A stretch of DNA of 64,000 nucleotides from Sulfobacillus thermotolerans (GTDB lineage: Bacteria > Bacillota > Sulfobacillia > Sulfobacillales > Sulfobacillaceae). The notes beneath the pieces are model-generated. The model saw nothing but the letters and a program-made list of their open reading frames with translations. It searched no databases and was not told where the DNA came from. Both the position numbers and the translations under genes were made by a program. The number at the start of each line of letters is the position of its first letter. The first letter of the stretch is position 1. The stretch lies in NCBI GenBank assembly GCA_002951815.1, contig CP019454.1:682001-746000 (forward strand), in the 5' to 3' direction. Of this stretch, positions 35,812 through 45,700 are shown piece after piece.

Positions 35812-36433
35812 TGCGCTAACCAAGCGTGCCAGTCGGCTCTCTGCGGTGGTGTTGCGGTTGGCCATATTTATCGCGCTAGGAGTGGGAAGCTATTTAAGCC
35901 CTCACTTTTGGCGCGTTGTCTTTTTGCTGCTCTTTGCAGCTTACACAGCCAGCACAGTCCGGGTGGCCGACCAAGCACAAGCCGTGGAAATGATTCGCCG
36001 CTACCGGCACCGCTATGCGAATCATTTGCAAATCATCAGTGGTTGGCTCGAACTAGAAAAAGTGTCTCGGGCCGAACGCTATCTGGCGGATCATGCGATG
36101 TCTAGCGTCCAACCGGGCGTGTTTCAAGGGTTGCCCTTACGGTGGGTATACAAGATGATGGCTCTGGAAGCGTTAGCAGAAGCGTCGGGGGCTGAAATTC
36201 GGTGGGTCCAGGCGCACAAAAGCGGGGGATCCTACTGGATGTTGTGGAAGTTGAGCGCCGTATTGCGCTCGATTATCCCCTATGCACAAGGTGTCATCAC
36301 CGTGACGTTCTTTCGCCGAGGGTTTCATGTGGAGACAGAAGGTATGAAGCATCTTCCACACAAACATATTAGGGGTGTGTTTTGGCGGCATCATGACAAT
36401 CGTCTGGATGTGATGTGGGGTGTTAGGAAATAG
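35801..36433 (+). CDS. spo0B: Spo0B-like sporulation phosphotransferase
   Basis: Spo0B passes phosphate from Spo0F to Spo0A in the phosphorelay that starts sporulation. The 210-residue protein has two N-terminal membrane helices, then the H-box [20 protein letters not shown] with the candidate phosphorylated histidine in RHRYANH, and a degenerate ATPase-like C-terminal domain without N, G1 or G2 boxes, as in Spo0B. Location between rpmA and obg is that of Bacillus spo0B. The membrane helices are an addition; Bacillus Spo0B is soluble. Start uncertain: ATG at 35801 or GTG at 35777, both inside rpmA. Confidence 0.8.
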   Translation: MKRNALTKRASRLSAVVLRLAIFIALGVGSYLSPHFWRVVFLLLFAAYTASTVRVADQAQAVEMIRRYRHRYANHLQIISGWLELEKVSRAERYLADHAMSSVQPGVFQGLPLRWVYKMMALEALAEASGAEIRWVQAHKSGGSYWMLWKLSAVLRSIIPYAQGVITVTFFRRGFHVETEGMKHLPHKHIRGVFWRHHDNRLDVMWGVRK

Positions 36434-36445
36434 GGAGGCTAGGGT

Positions 36446-37714
36446 GTGTTTGTTGATGAAGTCCGTATTTATGTGGAGGCAGGCAGCGGCGGGAATGGGG
36501 CAGTAGCCTTTCGTCGTGAAAAGTTTGTGCCGACGGGCGGACCCGAAGGGGGCGATGGTGGGCGCGGGGGTGATATTATCTTTGAGGTAGATCCCGGTCT
36601 CAATACCCTCATGGATTTCCGCCATCAAAAACATTATCGTGCCCAAAATGGCCAAAACGGGGCGGCAAAAAATATGTATGGCCGCGATGCCGAGGATGTC
36701 ATTGTGCGCGTGCCTCCGGGGACTTTGGTGAAAAAGGAAACCGGAGAACTCATCGCCGATCTAACCGAGCCGGGCTCCCGGACGGTTATTGCTCGCGGTG
36801 GTCGGGGTGGAAAAGGCAATAGTCATTTTGCATCATCGAGGCATCGTGTGCCTCGGATCGCCGAAAAGGGGCAACCTGGCGAAGCATTCTGGGTGACGCT
36901 GGAATTGAACTTATTAGCCGATGTCGGCCTCGTTGGTTTTCCTAACGCGGGCAAATCGACGCTGATCTCCAAAATATCGGCATCGCGCCCTAAAATTGCC
37001 GATTATCCTTTTACGACATTAGTCCCTAATTTAGGGGTTGTGAGCGACTATGGGGACCCATTTGTGGTGGCTGATGTGCCGGGATTGATTGAGGGCGCCC
37101 ATACCGGTTTAGGATTGGGTGACACGTTTTTACGCCATCTCAATCGGACCCGTGTGTTGGTCCACTTGGTGGACGTAAGCCCCCAAATGGATAGGAACGC
37201 AGCCAATGATTACCGCATCATCGCGCATGAATTGCAAGCCTTTTCCCCGGAACTTGCTGCCCGCCCTGTCATTATCGCTGCTAATAAAATGGATATGGAG
37301 GGCAGTGAAGAGGGCCTGCGGGAATTACAAGAGGCGGTCTCGCCCCATGTGGTTTGGCCTATTTCGGCACTTTCCGGAGCCGGGATCGACGCGTTGATGT
37401 GGGAGGTACGGCGCGTCTTAGATATAACCCCCAAGCCGGAAGTGCAAACAGTGGAACCGGCTTTGAAGCCGGTTGTACATGGCTTTTCATTGGAGTTTGA
37501 CGACAAAGAGGGCGTTCGCGTGGTGGGAGACATAGAGGAACGCGCGAGTATGACCCTGTGGGGCAACCCTCACGCGGAGGAGTACTTTTTAGAATACCTG
37601 CGCCGCAGGGGACTCGAGGGGATGCTACGACGCGCTCATGTCGCAGATAACACGCCAGTGCGAATCGGCGAGGGCACATTTTACTGGCGAGAAGGGGAAC
37701 TTGTTTTAGAATGA
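36446..37714 (+). CDS. obgE: GTPase ObgE/CgtA
   Basis: Obg is an essential GTPase in 50S assembly and, in Bacillus, needed for sporulation. The 422-residue protein has the glycine-rich Obg fold (FVDEVRIYVEAGSGGNGAVA, GGDGGRGGDI), G1 GFPNAGKSTLI, G3 DVPGLIEGAHTG, G4 NKMD, and a C-terminal OCT domain with VHGFSLEFDDKEGVRVVGD. The GTG at 36446 follows GGGAGG. Full length. Confidence 0.97.
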   Translation: MFVDEVRIYVEAGSGGNGAVAFRREKFVPTGGPEGGDGGRGGDIIFEVDPGLNTLMDFRHQKHYRAQNGQNGAAKNMYGRDAEDVIVRVPPGTLVKKETGELIADLTEPGSRTVIARGGRGGKGNSHFASSRHRVPRIAEKGQPGEAFWVTLELNLLADVGLVGFPNAGKSTLISKISASRPKIADYPFTTLVPNLGVVSDYGDPFVVADVPGLIEGAHTGLGLGDTFLRHLNRTRVLVHLVDVSPQMDRNAANDYRIIAHELQAFSPELAARPVIIAANKMDMEGSEEGLRELQEAVSPHVVWPISALSGAGIDALMWEVRRVLDITPKPEVQTVEPALKPVVHGFSLEFDDKEGVRVVGDIEERASMTLWGNPHAEEYFLEYLRRRGLEGMLRRAHVADNTPVRIGEGTFYWREGELVLE

Positions 37715-37792
37715 GAGGATTCCTTGGAGGAAATTTTCCGACATCCTTAAAATATGGCAGGAAAAAATTAAGTGATCGCGAATTAACTATAA

Positions 37793-38416
37793 ATGGGTAA
37801 AGAGACGGGAGCCATTGGGCTCATGGGAGGAACATTCAACCCGATCCATTACGGACACCTGGTGACCGCTGAAGCGGCTCGGGATGCTTTTCATTTGGAT
37901 CGGGTGATTTTTATCCCCTCTGGCCAACCTCCGCATAAGCCGCCAGAGGTGCTAGCCAGTGCGGAGCACCGATACTTGATGACCTTTCTCGCGATCGCGC
38001 CTAATATGCACTTCGAGCTCTCCCGGGTCGAAATCGATCGCCAGGGGCCGTCGTATACGAGCGACACTCTTGCCTATTTCCACCGGATGGACTCGACCGT
38101 CGATTGGTACTTCATCAGCGGAGCTGATGCGATATTAGAAATCGCATCGTGGCATTATCCGGAGGACATTTTTCGTTATGCGCATCTCATTGCTGCTAGT
38201 CGGCCAGGGTATTCTCTCTCCCGGATCCATGCAGTGGCGGCAGAGCTGGGGGCTGAGAAAGTCGATCGCATTCACCAATTGGAGGTGCCCGCTTTAGCCA
38301 TCTCGTCGAGCCAAGTGCGTGAGCGTTTGCGATTGGGGCTTTCGATTAAGTATCTGGTTCCTGAAGCAGTGGAGCACTATATTGAAAAAAATCAGTTGTA
38401 TCAACATGCTCCATAG
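37793..38416 (+). CDS. nadD: Nicotinate-nucleotide adenylyltransferase
   Basis: NadD makes nicotinate adenine dinucleotide from nicotinate mononucleotide and ATP in NAD synthesis. The 207-residue enzyme has the nucleotidyltransferase motif GGTFNPIHYGHLV and the C-terminal ISSSQVRERL motif. The ATG at 37793 lacks a clear ribosome binding site; an internal ATG at 37823 sits within the first strand and is unlikely. Short gap of 78 bases after obg with no terminator. Confidence 0.94.
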   Translation: MGKETGAIGLMGGTFNPIHYGHLVTAEAARDAFHLDRVIFIPSGQPPHKPPEVLASAEHRYLMTFLAIAPNMHFELSRVEIDRQGPSYTSDTLAYFHRMDSTVDWYFISGADAILEIASWHYPEDIFRYAHLIAASRPGYSLSRIHAVAAELGAEKVDRIHQLEVPALAISSSQVRERLRLGLSIKYLVPEAVEHYIEKNQLYQHAP

Positions 38417-38568
38417 CCATGGACGCTCGCATGTTTTCGTGCCCAAGCGTTCATAATAGCTCGTGATTTGTGGCGTCCCGGGCGTTGACTACGGGCTTAC
38501 AAGCGTAATAGATCGGCTCTGCATGGTCTCGGGAGCACGTTTGTGGAATGACAGGGAGGATGCAAATA

Positions 38569-38826
38569 ATGGCGAGAACGCTGTACATCGGCAATTTGCC
38601 GTGGTCGACGACCGAAGAAGAACTGGCTCAGGCTTTTGCTGCTCATGCTCATGTCATTAGTGCCCGCATCATTATGGACCGGGAAACGGGACGGTCGCGG
38701 GGCTTTGGCTTCGTCGAAGTGGCGGATGAAGATGTCGATCGGGCGGTTGAGGCAATGAATGGAACACAACTCAGCGGCCGTGATATTATTGTTAACGAGG
38801 CGCGTCCCCGTCAAAATCGTTATTAA
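38569..38826 (+). CDS. RRM-domain RNA-binding protein
   Basis: An 85-residue protein that is essentially one RNA recognition motif. RNP2 is LYIGNLPW near residue 5 and RNP1 is RGFGFVEV near residue 44, with aromatic residues at the RNA-contact positions; the end is short (EARPRQNRY), without the usual glycine tail. Such proteins occur in cyanobacteria and various bacteria, often cold-related, but are less common in Firmicutes. It interrupts the usual nadD-yqeK pair and has its own terminator. The ATG at 38569 follows GGGAGG. A TTGACT/TAATAG pair at 38485-38511 has only a 15-base spacer. Confidence 0.92.
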   Translation: MARTLYIGNLPWSTTEEELAQAFAAHAHVISARIIMDRETGRSRGFGFVEVADEDVDRAVEAMNGTQLSGRDIIVNEARPRQNRY

Positions 38827-38835
38827 AAAAGGAGA

Positions 38836-38868
38836 CAAAGCTGGAGGGGAACCTTCAGCTTTGCTTTT
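38836..38868 (+). terminator. Terminator after the RRM gene
   Basis: CAAAGCTGGAGG (38836-38847) pairs with CCTTCAGCTTTG (38852-38863) with one G-T pair around loop GGAA, followed by CTTTT. Confidence 0.88.
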
Positions 38869-38896
38869 GCGAAGATACATCGTGAGCAGGTGACCT

Positions 38897-39451
38897 ATGT
38901 CGACGTATCACGACCGTTTTGCCCAACTGACTCGGCACCGCCAAGAGCATAGCTTGCGGGTGGCGGCGCTCATGGAAGATTTGGCAAGCACCGGAGGATT
39001 TTCTCAGGACCAAGCTTTTTTGGCCGGTTATGCGCATGATTTAGCCCGTGAGCTGTCCCGTGCGGCATTGCTTGAGGAAGCATTGCGATTGGGCGTGACT
39101 ATTGGGCCAGCTGAGCAGCAAGAGCCTGTGCTGCTCCACGGCCCGATTGCTGCCGCGTGGCTGCAAGCCGAAGGCATTGGAACGCCCTCGGTGTGGGAGG
39201 CAATACGCTATCATACTACCGCAGCCCCTGGGCAAGATCTTTTAGGGCAGGCGTTGTTTGTAGCGGATGGTGTGGAGCCCGGGCGTCATTATCCAGCTCG
39301 TGCATCCATTGAAGAGAAGGTGCGGCGATCCATTCCGCTGGGATATCAAGCGATGTTAGAGGAAACGCTGGGCTACCTAAAAGCACGGGGTCTCACACCG
39401 CACCCTTTGATGGTCCAAGCCGTGAAGAGTTTGTCGGATTCTCCGAATTAG
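38897..39451 (+). CDS. yqeK: HD-domain Ap4A hydrolase, YqeK-like
   Basis: YqeK proteins hydrolyse diadenosine tetraphosphate symmetrically to ADP. The 184-residue protein has the HD pattern: H in RQEHSLRVAALM, the central HD pair in GYAHDLARE, H in LLHGPIAA and YHTTAAPGQ, and D in FVADGVEPGR. These match the metal ligands of the family. It lies before rsfS in the standard nadD-yqeK-rsfS order, here with an inserted RRM gene. Confidence 0.92.
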   Translation: MSTYHDRFAQLTRHRQEHSLRVAALMEDLASTGGFSQDQAFLAGYAHDLARELSRAALLEEALRLGVTIGPAEQQEPVLLHGPIAAAWLQAEGIGTPSVWEAIRYHTTAAPGQDLLGQALFVADGVEPGRHYPARASIEEKVRRSIPLGYQAMLEETLGYLKARGLTPHPLMVQAVKSLSDSPN

Positions 39452-39518
39452 CCGGGAGAAGTCCCATATTGTAAGGGAGGAATGCGTTATCCCCGAATCA
39501 TCACGGGAGTGGGCGGCA

Positions 39519-39836
39519 TTGGCCGCCCACGTAGCAGAAGAGAAGAAGGGCGAACACGTCGTCGTTCTGGATATGCGTGAAGTGACCCTCGTGGCCGATT
39601 ATTTTGTGATTGTATCTGGTCACACCACAATTCAAGTGGCGGCCTTAGCGGAACATATTGAAGACGCCATGAAAGCGGCAGGCGTTTCACTGTTGCATAA
39701 AGTGGGAGGAGACAAGTCCCACTGGATTCTCTTAGATTATGGTGCAGTAGTGGTTCATATCTTTACAGAAGAAGAGCGGCGTTACTACGATTTAGAACGG
39801 CTGTGGGGCGATGCCGACATCGTGACTTTTTCCTAA
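39519..39836 (+). CDS. rsfS: Ribosomal silencing factor RsfS
   Basis: RsfS binds L14 and blocks subunit joining when nutrients are scarce. The 105-residue product has VVLDMREVTLVADYFVIVSG and GDKSHWILLDYGAVVVHIFTEEERRYYDLERLW, both stretches characteristic of the family (each quoted here only as landmarks). The TTG at 39519 has GGGAG nine bases upstream. The frame stays open upstream and encodes family-like residues (EWAALAAHV), and a stronger AGGGAGG site at 39474 points to an ATC codon at 39489, so the true start may be a rare codon ten residues earlier. Confidence 0.9.
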   Translation: MAAHVAEEKKGEHVVVLDMREVTLVADYFVIVSGHTTIQVAALAEHIEDAMKAAGVSLLHKVGGDKSHWILLDYGAVVVHIFTEEERRYYDLERLWGDADIVTFS

Positions 39837-39870
39837 CACCCATGGATAAGGGGCACGCGGAGCGGGAATA

Positions 39871-39891
39871 CCTGACATGATGAACGTCAGG
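39871..39891 (+). promoter_or_regulatory. Hairpin covering the ribosome binding site of the next gene
   Basis: CCTGAC (39871-39876) and GTCAGG (39886-39891) pair perfectly. The right arm overlaps the AGGGGGG ribosome binding site (39889-39895) of the membrane protein gene starting at 39902. Translation may be limited when the hairpin forms. Confidence 0.4.
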
Positions 39892-39901
39892 GGGGTTTAG
39901 G

Positions 39902-40891
39902 GTGCTTGTTGTCAACTATTATCAAACGCTCATCGATGTCGCGCTGTTTCTATTTTTTGTTATTGGAGCCAAGGTTATTGCGTTGTTTACCATTCGCGTG
40001 AAGAAACCCGCGGTGCCGTATGTCCGCCATCTGTTGTGGCAAGGGTATGCGGTGTGGTGGTTGGTATCGGGCATCGTGCAGATTCCGCCCTGGGTCGTGA
40101 CCCATTCCCCAGCACATCTGGGGCAGGTGCTCTACCGCCACGATCCGCCACGCGTGGTTGCCTTTTATCATTTTTTTCTGGCATGGTGGACTGCTAGACC
40201 GATTACATGGAATATCTTGGTCATCTTAGTGCAAATATTGGTAGGCTTGATGTTAATCACCGAAGAAGAGGATTTGGCCGGGCGCATCACGCTAGTGGTG
40301 GCCGGCATTTGGTCTTTTTTAGTCTGGCTTATCCCCGAAGCCTTAGGCCATCTGTTAGGTGTGCCTCTCAGTGCCGTACCAGGGGCACCAGGCGCTGGAT
40401 TGGTCGCCGCGGGCATTGCAGCAATCCTTCTCGTGCCTCCCAGACACTGGCATGTGGAGAAGACGCCTCGCGGGATACGACAGATCATCGCGGTCTACTG
40501 CGCTCTTGCTGCTCTGGTTCAAATGAACCCGTGGTCGGGTTTGTGGGGACCCGATATCCGAAAAATATTTGCGTATTCCCCTGTGTCCGGGGTGCAAAAA
40601 ATTATTGGCATGGCTGCTCAGATCGCGCATAATATCCCGGAAGTCTATAATTTAGGGCTGTCTATATATTTTTTGATACTTGCCGTTGCGCTATGGCGCA
40701 ATGGGAACCGGTGGCTGCTCATTGGGATGGCTTCCGTCTTATGGCTGTGGATTTGGCTCACAGGGCAGGGGTTGGGCCTTGTTCCCGCAATCGGAGACAA
40801 TCTCAATATGGCGCCGCTCGTCTTGTGGTTAATTGCTATTACAGTGGGGCGGCCTATGGGTATGACCAAGAACCGGGGGCGTTTAGGATAG
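39902..40891 (+). CDS. Polytopic membrane protein of unknown function
   Basis: A 329-residue protein with about nine hydrophobic helices. It starts VVNYYQTLIDVALFLFFVIG and contains periplasmic-looking loops rich in W, P and H (IPPWVVTHSPAHLGQVLYRHDPP is one such region, given by its W/P/H content). The last loop reads GQGLGLVPAIGDNLNMAPL. I do not recognise the family. It is not a transporter type known to me and carries no charged residues typical of a channel. The GTG at 39902 follows AGGGGGG. It lies between rsfS and a potassium importer gene. Confidence 0.75.
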   Translation: MLVVNYYQTLIDVALFLFFVIGAKVIALFTIRVKKPAVPYVRHLLWQGYAVWWLVSGIVQIPPWVVTHSPAHLGQVLYRHDPPRVVAFYHFFLAWWTARPITWNILVILVQILVGLMLITEEEDLAGRITLVVAGIWSFLVWLIPEALGHLLGVPLSAVPGAPGAGLVAAGIAAILLVPPRHWHVEKTPRGIRQIIAVYCALAALVQMNPWSGLWGPDIRKIFAYSPVSGVQKIIGMAAQIAHNIPEVYNLGLSIYFLILAVALWRNGNRWLLIGMASVLWLWIWLTGQGLGLVPAIGDNLNMAPLVLWLIAITVGRPMGMTKNRGRLG

Positions 40892-40943
40892 ATCGTGAAA
40901 TATTGAACAAAGTTGATCGCTGTGGTGTGTGGGTGGTGACGGC

Positions 40944-42770
40944 GTGAAATTAGCGCGTAAAGTGTTTGGCCGTCCTTTAAAAGACCGTGAAGAGGAAGCC
41001 ATTCGGGTAGGGGTTATTGCGGGCCTCGCCGTGATGGCGCCCGATGCCCTCTCTTCGGTAGCATATGGCACCCAAGAAATATTAATCGAACTCGACCGGG
41101 CTGGTCTTAAGGCATTATGGTACGTATTGCCTATCTCGGTCGTAATTGCTCTATTACTTACGTTTTTAGTGATTAGCTACCGTCAAATCATTCGAGCCTA
41201 TCCGGGGGGAGGCGGGGCCTACGTCATTGGCCGTGATACCTTGGGGCCTACCGCCAGTCTTTTAGCGGGAGCGGCGTTGCTTATCGATTACACCTTGACA
41301 GTGGCAGTGAGTGTGACCGCTGGCGTGGCGGCGGTCGTGGCAGCCTTTCCATCGTTGGCACCGTGGACGGTGACGCTATCAGTGCTCATTGTGGCCGTAT
41401 TAGGACTCGTGAACTTGCGCGGATTACGCGAATCCGCCCAGTTGTTTGCCCTACCAACCTATCTCTTCATTGTGATGGTCCTGGTGATGGCGGCTGTGGG
41501 TCTGATGGAGCCCGTAGCGCATGCTCCAACCTGGCATAGTTACGTGACGCCTCCTTTAGGGACGGTGAGCTTATTTGTCATTCTCCGAGCCTTTAGCTCC
41601 GGATCTTCTGCGCTGACTGGGGTTGAGGCCATTTCCAATGGAGTTCCGGTGTTCCGCAATCCATCGCCCGGTCGCGCCCGAACGACGTTGTTATTGCTGG
41701 GTCTCTTCTTAGGGAGCATGTTTTTAGGGACCTCCATTATCTCTTATCGGTATCACATTGTACCGGCAGCCAATAATACGGTGCTTCAGCAATTAGCCGC
41801 CGACATTTTCGGACGCGGTTTATATTTCTATGGCCTGTCTATTGTCACCATGGCAATTTTGGCGATCGCCGCTAACACTAGTTTTGCGGGTTTTCCATTG
41901 CTGTCCAGTATTATGGCGCGGGATCAATGGATGCCACGCATGTTCTTAAGCCGAGGAGACCGGTTAGTCTATCAAAACGGCATTATTATCTTAGGCTTGA
42001 CAGCCATTTTTCTCATTGTCATCTTTCAAGGCAATACCACCAACCTGATTCCGCTTTATGCCATTGGCGTCTATATGAGCTTCACGATTGCCATGCTGAG
42101 TTTAGCTGTGAAGACATGGCGCAACCGCAAGCAAATATCCCCCGTTAAAAGTTGGTTAATCATTGCCATGGGCAGTGTTGGGGCCACCTTAACCGCTATT
42201 GTGGTGCTCGTTTCTCTCGTGACCAAATTTACTGAAGGGGCTTGGATTGTGGCGGTCGTGCTGCCTTTGTTGATCGTCGGCATGCGCCGCATTCGGCGGC
42301 ATTACCGTGCGGTCGCGGATGAGCTGCGCGTCACCGATTTGTCGATCAAACCGGTTCCGATGCGTGTCGTCGCCGTAGTTCCCATTAACAGCATCAATCG
42401 GCTATCGATTGACACGCTGTCGTATGCGTTGAGTTTAGCCGATGAGGTCATTGCGCTTCATGTGGTGCGCAGCATTGAGCCGGGTCAGCAATTTGCTGAG
42501 CGTTGGCAAAAGTGGGATCCGGATCCGCGCATTAAGCTTGCTGTCGTACCGACACAGTATCGATCCGTGGTGCGTCCGATTGTGCGCTATGTGGATCTCG
42601 TCGCGCATCAGAATACGAGTGAGAGAACCTTGATCATCCTACCAGAACTCGTAGTGAGCCACGTTTGGGAGCATTTTTTGCACAATCAACTTGCATTGAC
42701 CCTTGAAACCTCTTTTATTTTCCGCAAGGACATTTCGGTGTTGATTATGCCCTATCGCTTGAAAAGCTAG
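40944..42770 (+). CDS. kimA: KimA-like high-affinity potassium importer (APC superfamily)
   Basis: KimA (formerly YdaO) imports potassium by proton symport and is inhibited by c-di-AMP in Bacillus. The 608-residue protein starts with GRPLKDREEE, then DALSSVAYGTQE in helix 1, YPGGGGAYVI in helix 3 and LTGVEAISNGVPVF, all typical of this subgroup. Twelve helices are followed by a cytoplasmic C-terminal domain of about 150 residues (IKPVPMRVVAVVPI onward), as in KimA. GTG at 40944 is preferred by alignment; GTG at 40929 is possible. No c-di-AMP riboswitch is visible upstream. The 3' end overlaps the GGDEF gene by four bases. Confidence 0.85.
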   Translation: MKLARKVFGRPLKDREEEAIRVGVIAGLAVMAPDALSSVAYGTQEILIELDRAGLKALWYVLPISVVIALLLTFLVISYRQIIRAYPGGGGAYVIGRDTLGPTASLLAGAALLIDYTLTVAVSVTAGVAAVVAAFPSLAPWTVTLSVLIVAVLGLVNLRGLRESAQLFALPTYLFIVMVLVMAAVGLMEPVAHAPTWHSYVTPPLGTVSLFVILRAFSSGSSALTGVEAISNGVPVFRNPSPGRARTTLLLLGLFLGSMFLGTSIISYRYHIVPAANNTVLQQLAADIFGRGLYFYGLSIVTMAILAIAANTSFAGFPLLSSIMARDQWMPRMFLSRGDRLVYQNGIIILGLTAIFLIVIFQGNTTNLIPLYAIGVYMSFTIAMLSLAVKTWRNRKQISPVKSWLIIAMGSVGATLTAIVVLVSLVTKFTEGAWIVAVVLPLLIVGMRRIRRHYRAVADELRVTDLSIKPVPMRVVAVVPINSINRLSIDTLSYALSLADEVIALHVVRSIEPGQQFAERWQKWDPDPRIKLAVVPTQYRSVVRPIVRYVDLVAHQNTSERTLIILPELVVSHVWEHFLHNQLALTLETSFIFRKDISVLIMPYRLKS

Positions 42771-45700
42771 GCGCCGCCTTTAAAAGCGGTGCCTGATCCA
42801 TCGTGAAAGAGGCAGACATGGTTAGGCCCTTGTTGTTTGGCTTGGTAAACGGCCTCATCGGCTTCTTTAAATAGCTTGCGCGGCTCTTTGTGGCCCTCGG
42901 AGTCAATGGCGATCCCAAGACTAATGCCGACAGACAACGATATGTTGTTCCAATTCACCGGCTCTTGGATGTGGTGCACGATGCAATCCGTGAGCCGGTC
43001 GATAGTGGGCGGCGTCAGCGCTGCTTCAATCAAAATGACAAACTCGTCCCCACCGTAGCGGTAGACTCTATCTTCAGCGCGCAAGCAGTTTTTCAGCCGT
43101 TGCGCGATGACTTGCAAGACATAGTCGCCGGCACTGTGGCCATAGGTGTCGTTGACCTGTTTGAATTTGTCGAGATCACCGACGAATAAGGTTAGCGGTA
43201 CGGGCTGTGTTTTCTGTTGAACTCCAATGTGGTCAAACGCCGACTCTAAGAGGGCACGGTTTGGGATGAGGGTGAGCGCGTCGTGAGTCGCTTGGTATGC
43301 TAGCTGCGCTTTAACGGCGCGTTCTTCCTCTTCAGCCCGCAACGACTTTAGCTTGGCTGTTAAGTTATAGGCGAGAGATTGGAGAAGTGTCACAATCTCC
43401 TGGGAAAACAAATTGGTGGTGCCATGGACAACCAACAGGCCTTGACTTTCACGGTCCTCAATGGGAAAGGCTGCGACTGCATTAATCCCATCGTGGGACA
43501 AAAAGCGCATGGCGCGCGGCCCTGGATATAGATCCTGGCCAGCGAGGTCATTGACAATGATGGCTTTTTTAAAGCGCAACACGTCGCTGACGACGGTTGG
43601 CTGCGGGAAACGCGGGTCATCTAAGGCCATTTGAAGGATATCTTGGTCAAAATAAGCGGCCACCTGCGCATCAGCAAAAACCCGCGTTTTCACACTTAAT
43701 CGGTGACCTTGCGCGAAAGCAATCCAGCAGCCGAGTGCTGGCGTGTGGGCCATGACCAATTGGGCAATGGCGTCATAAAGCGCAGGGGCGGCATCGGTGT
43801 ACAAGAGGCGTTCATTGGCGTGAGCCAGCGCTTGGTAAAACTGATGAAGGCGTTTAAGGGCTTGCTCGTTGAAGGCATTGGTTAAGATCTGTCCCGTCAA
43901 TTCGGCTAAGCGAATACCTAACTGTACTAATTCTTCGTCGAAAATATGGGGATCTTGATGATGCACTTCTAAGACCGCGTAAGGGGTCTTGTTGCGGTAG
44001 ATGACAAAGTCCGCTTTGGAGGATCTGGCGCTATTTTCGGCGCAGGCAGTTTTGTGGTATTCGTTATCCACCTGATAGCGTCCACTGTCCCATGCCAACT
44101 GCGCCGATGCCGTAGGATGGGCCGGCAATTGGCCGCTATGGTACGGGAACTTGAGGTGTCCATGCGGGTCTTGGATGCCTATGGTGACGCCGACGAAGAC
44201 GCCATTCTCAGTGAGTAGGGTGCAAATTTGTTGCAAAATGGTGGCATCGTCAAGCGTTCGCAAGGCCATTTCCCCAATGGCGCCTAGGACGTGATGTAGC
44301 GTCAAAACCAGGGTGTTTTTTCGTTGTATTTCATGCTCCAGGGCGCGCAGGTCAAAACGCTCCAAGGCATCTTGCAAGGCTCGTCCAATTTGGTTGGCCA
44401 ATGGCAAGATATGATGGTCAAACGCATGGGGTCTGTCGCTAATCAGACTCAGCACACCCCACACCCCATGATGACGCTCGATGGGAATGGAAATGCCAGA
44501 GGCCCAGTGATAGGTTTCGATGAAAGAGGCATAGCCGAGATGGGTCAAGGCGGTCGCCAAGTCATTCTCATAGACAGCCTCTCGGGTGCGTACCGCACGC
44601 ACGGCCAAAGACTGGAAGGCAGCCTCGTTGGTGTTGGTTGGAAACGGTAAGGTGCGTAGGCTGTCTGAACCTGGTCCTTGTGTTACCAGGACGCGTATAT
44701 GGTCGGGGTCGACGACGCCAATCCAGGCGGCATGAAATCCTTCAGCGCAAAGCGCTGAAACGAGAGACTGCAAACAGTCAGGTTCGGTAGTAGCGGTACT
44801 CGTGATGCGACTGACTTCGGACAGCACCGTATAGAGCTGAAGAGTAAAAGCATAGCGTTCGCGAGTGTGGTTTAGGCGACTGATAATAGACAAAATGGCC
44901 GAATCTGAGATGACAACAAGCCCGGCAAATGCGATAAGGCCGATGAGCATAGTGTGGAGCCAGTCGGTAAAAACCGCCTTTAAGGGGATGCCTTCCACCA
45001 CATATAAAGGGTAATTGGCCAGTTTGGCGGCGGCCCACAAATCACGGGGCGACCCGGAAATCGTGGCTAAAGGGCCAACGCCCGTAGCGGCTGTCAGGGA
45101 AGGGGTCTGATGCAGTTTTCGGACTAACCACGGTTGCCAAGCAGAACTTTGCGTCGGCGAAAATGGCGATTGCGCTTGGACGAGACCGTTGTGGCGCACG
45201 AGTTGGACAACCAGTTGGGCGTATGAGGAAGCCGTTAAGTTCTTTATGAGCACAGGCAGAAAGGCAGACCGGGCGATAATGAGGTATTGACGAGTCCCGG
45301 GAATGCTCATGCCGGCCAACACCCAAGGCTGATGGTCTTGACGTAAATTGGGGAAAGGCCGAGATAAAAAGAAAGACCCCGTAGAAAAAGCCGATTGCCG
45401 GATGGCCCAAGAGCCTAGATGAGCACTGTTCTCAAGCGGCCACAGGACTGGTACGCCCGATTGTAGAAGGGGAACCCCGTTGGCGTTAACAATCGCTGCT
45501 GTTGCAGCATTTTCTGTGCCGAGTTCATTTTTCAAACGCGTCAGGATTTGCCGTGTAGCTGAAAGTGAGGGCGCCGTCGTTAATGCTTGTCCTGCGCGCC
45601 GCAAAAATTCCTCGTCAGCAGATAGCTTGCTGTCAAGGAGCGCGGCTGATCCCGATGCTTGAGCTTCGAGATTGCGCTCAGTCGTCGCGACGTTTGTATT

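Noticed and set aside
40892-40943. c-di-AMP riboswitch before the KimA-like gene
   Set aside because: The gap is only about 50 bases, far too short for the ydaO-type riboswitch.
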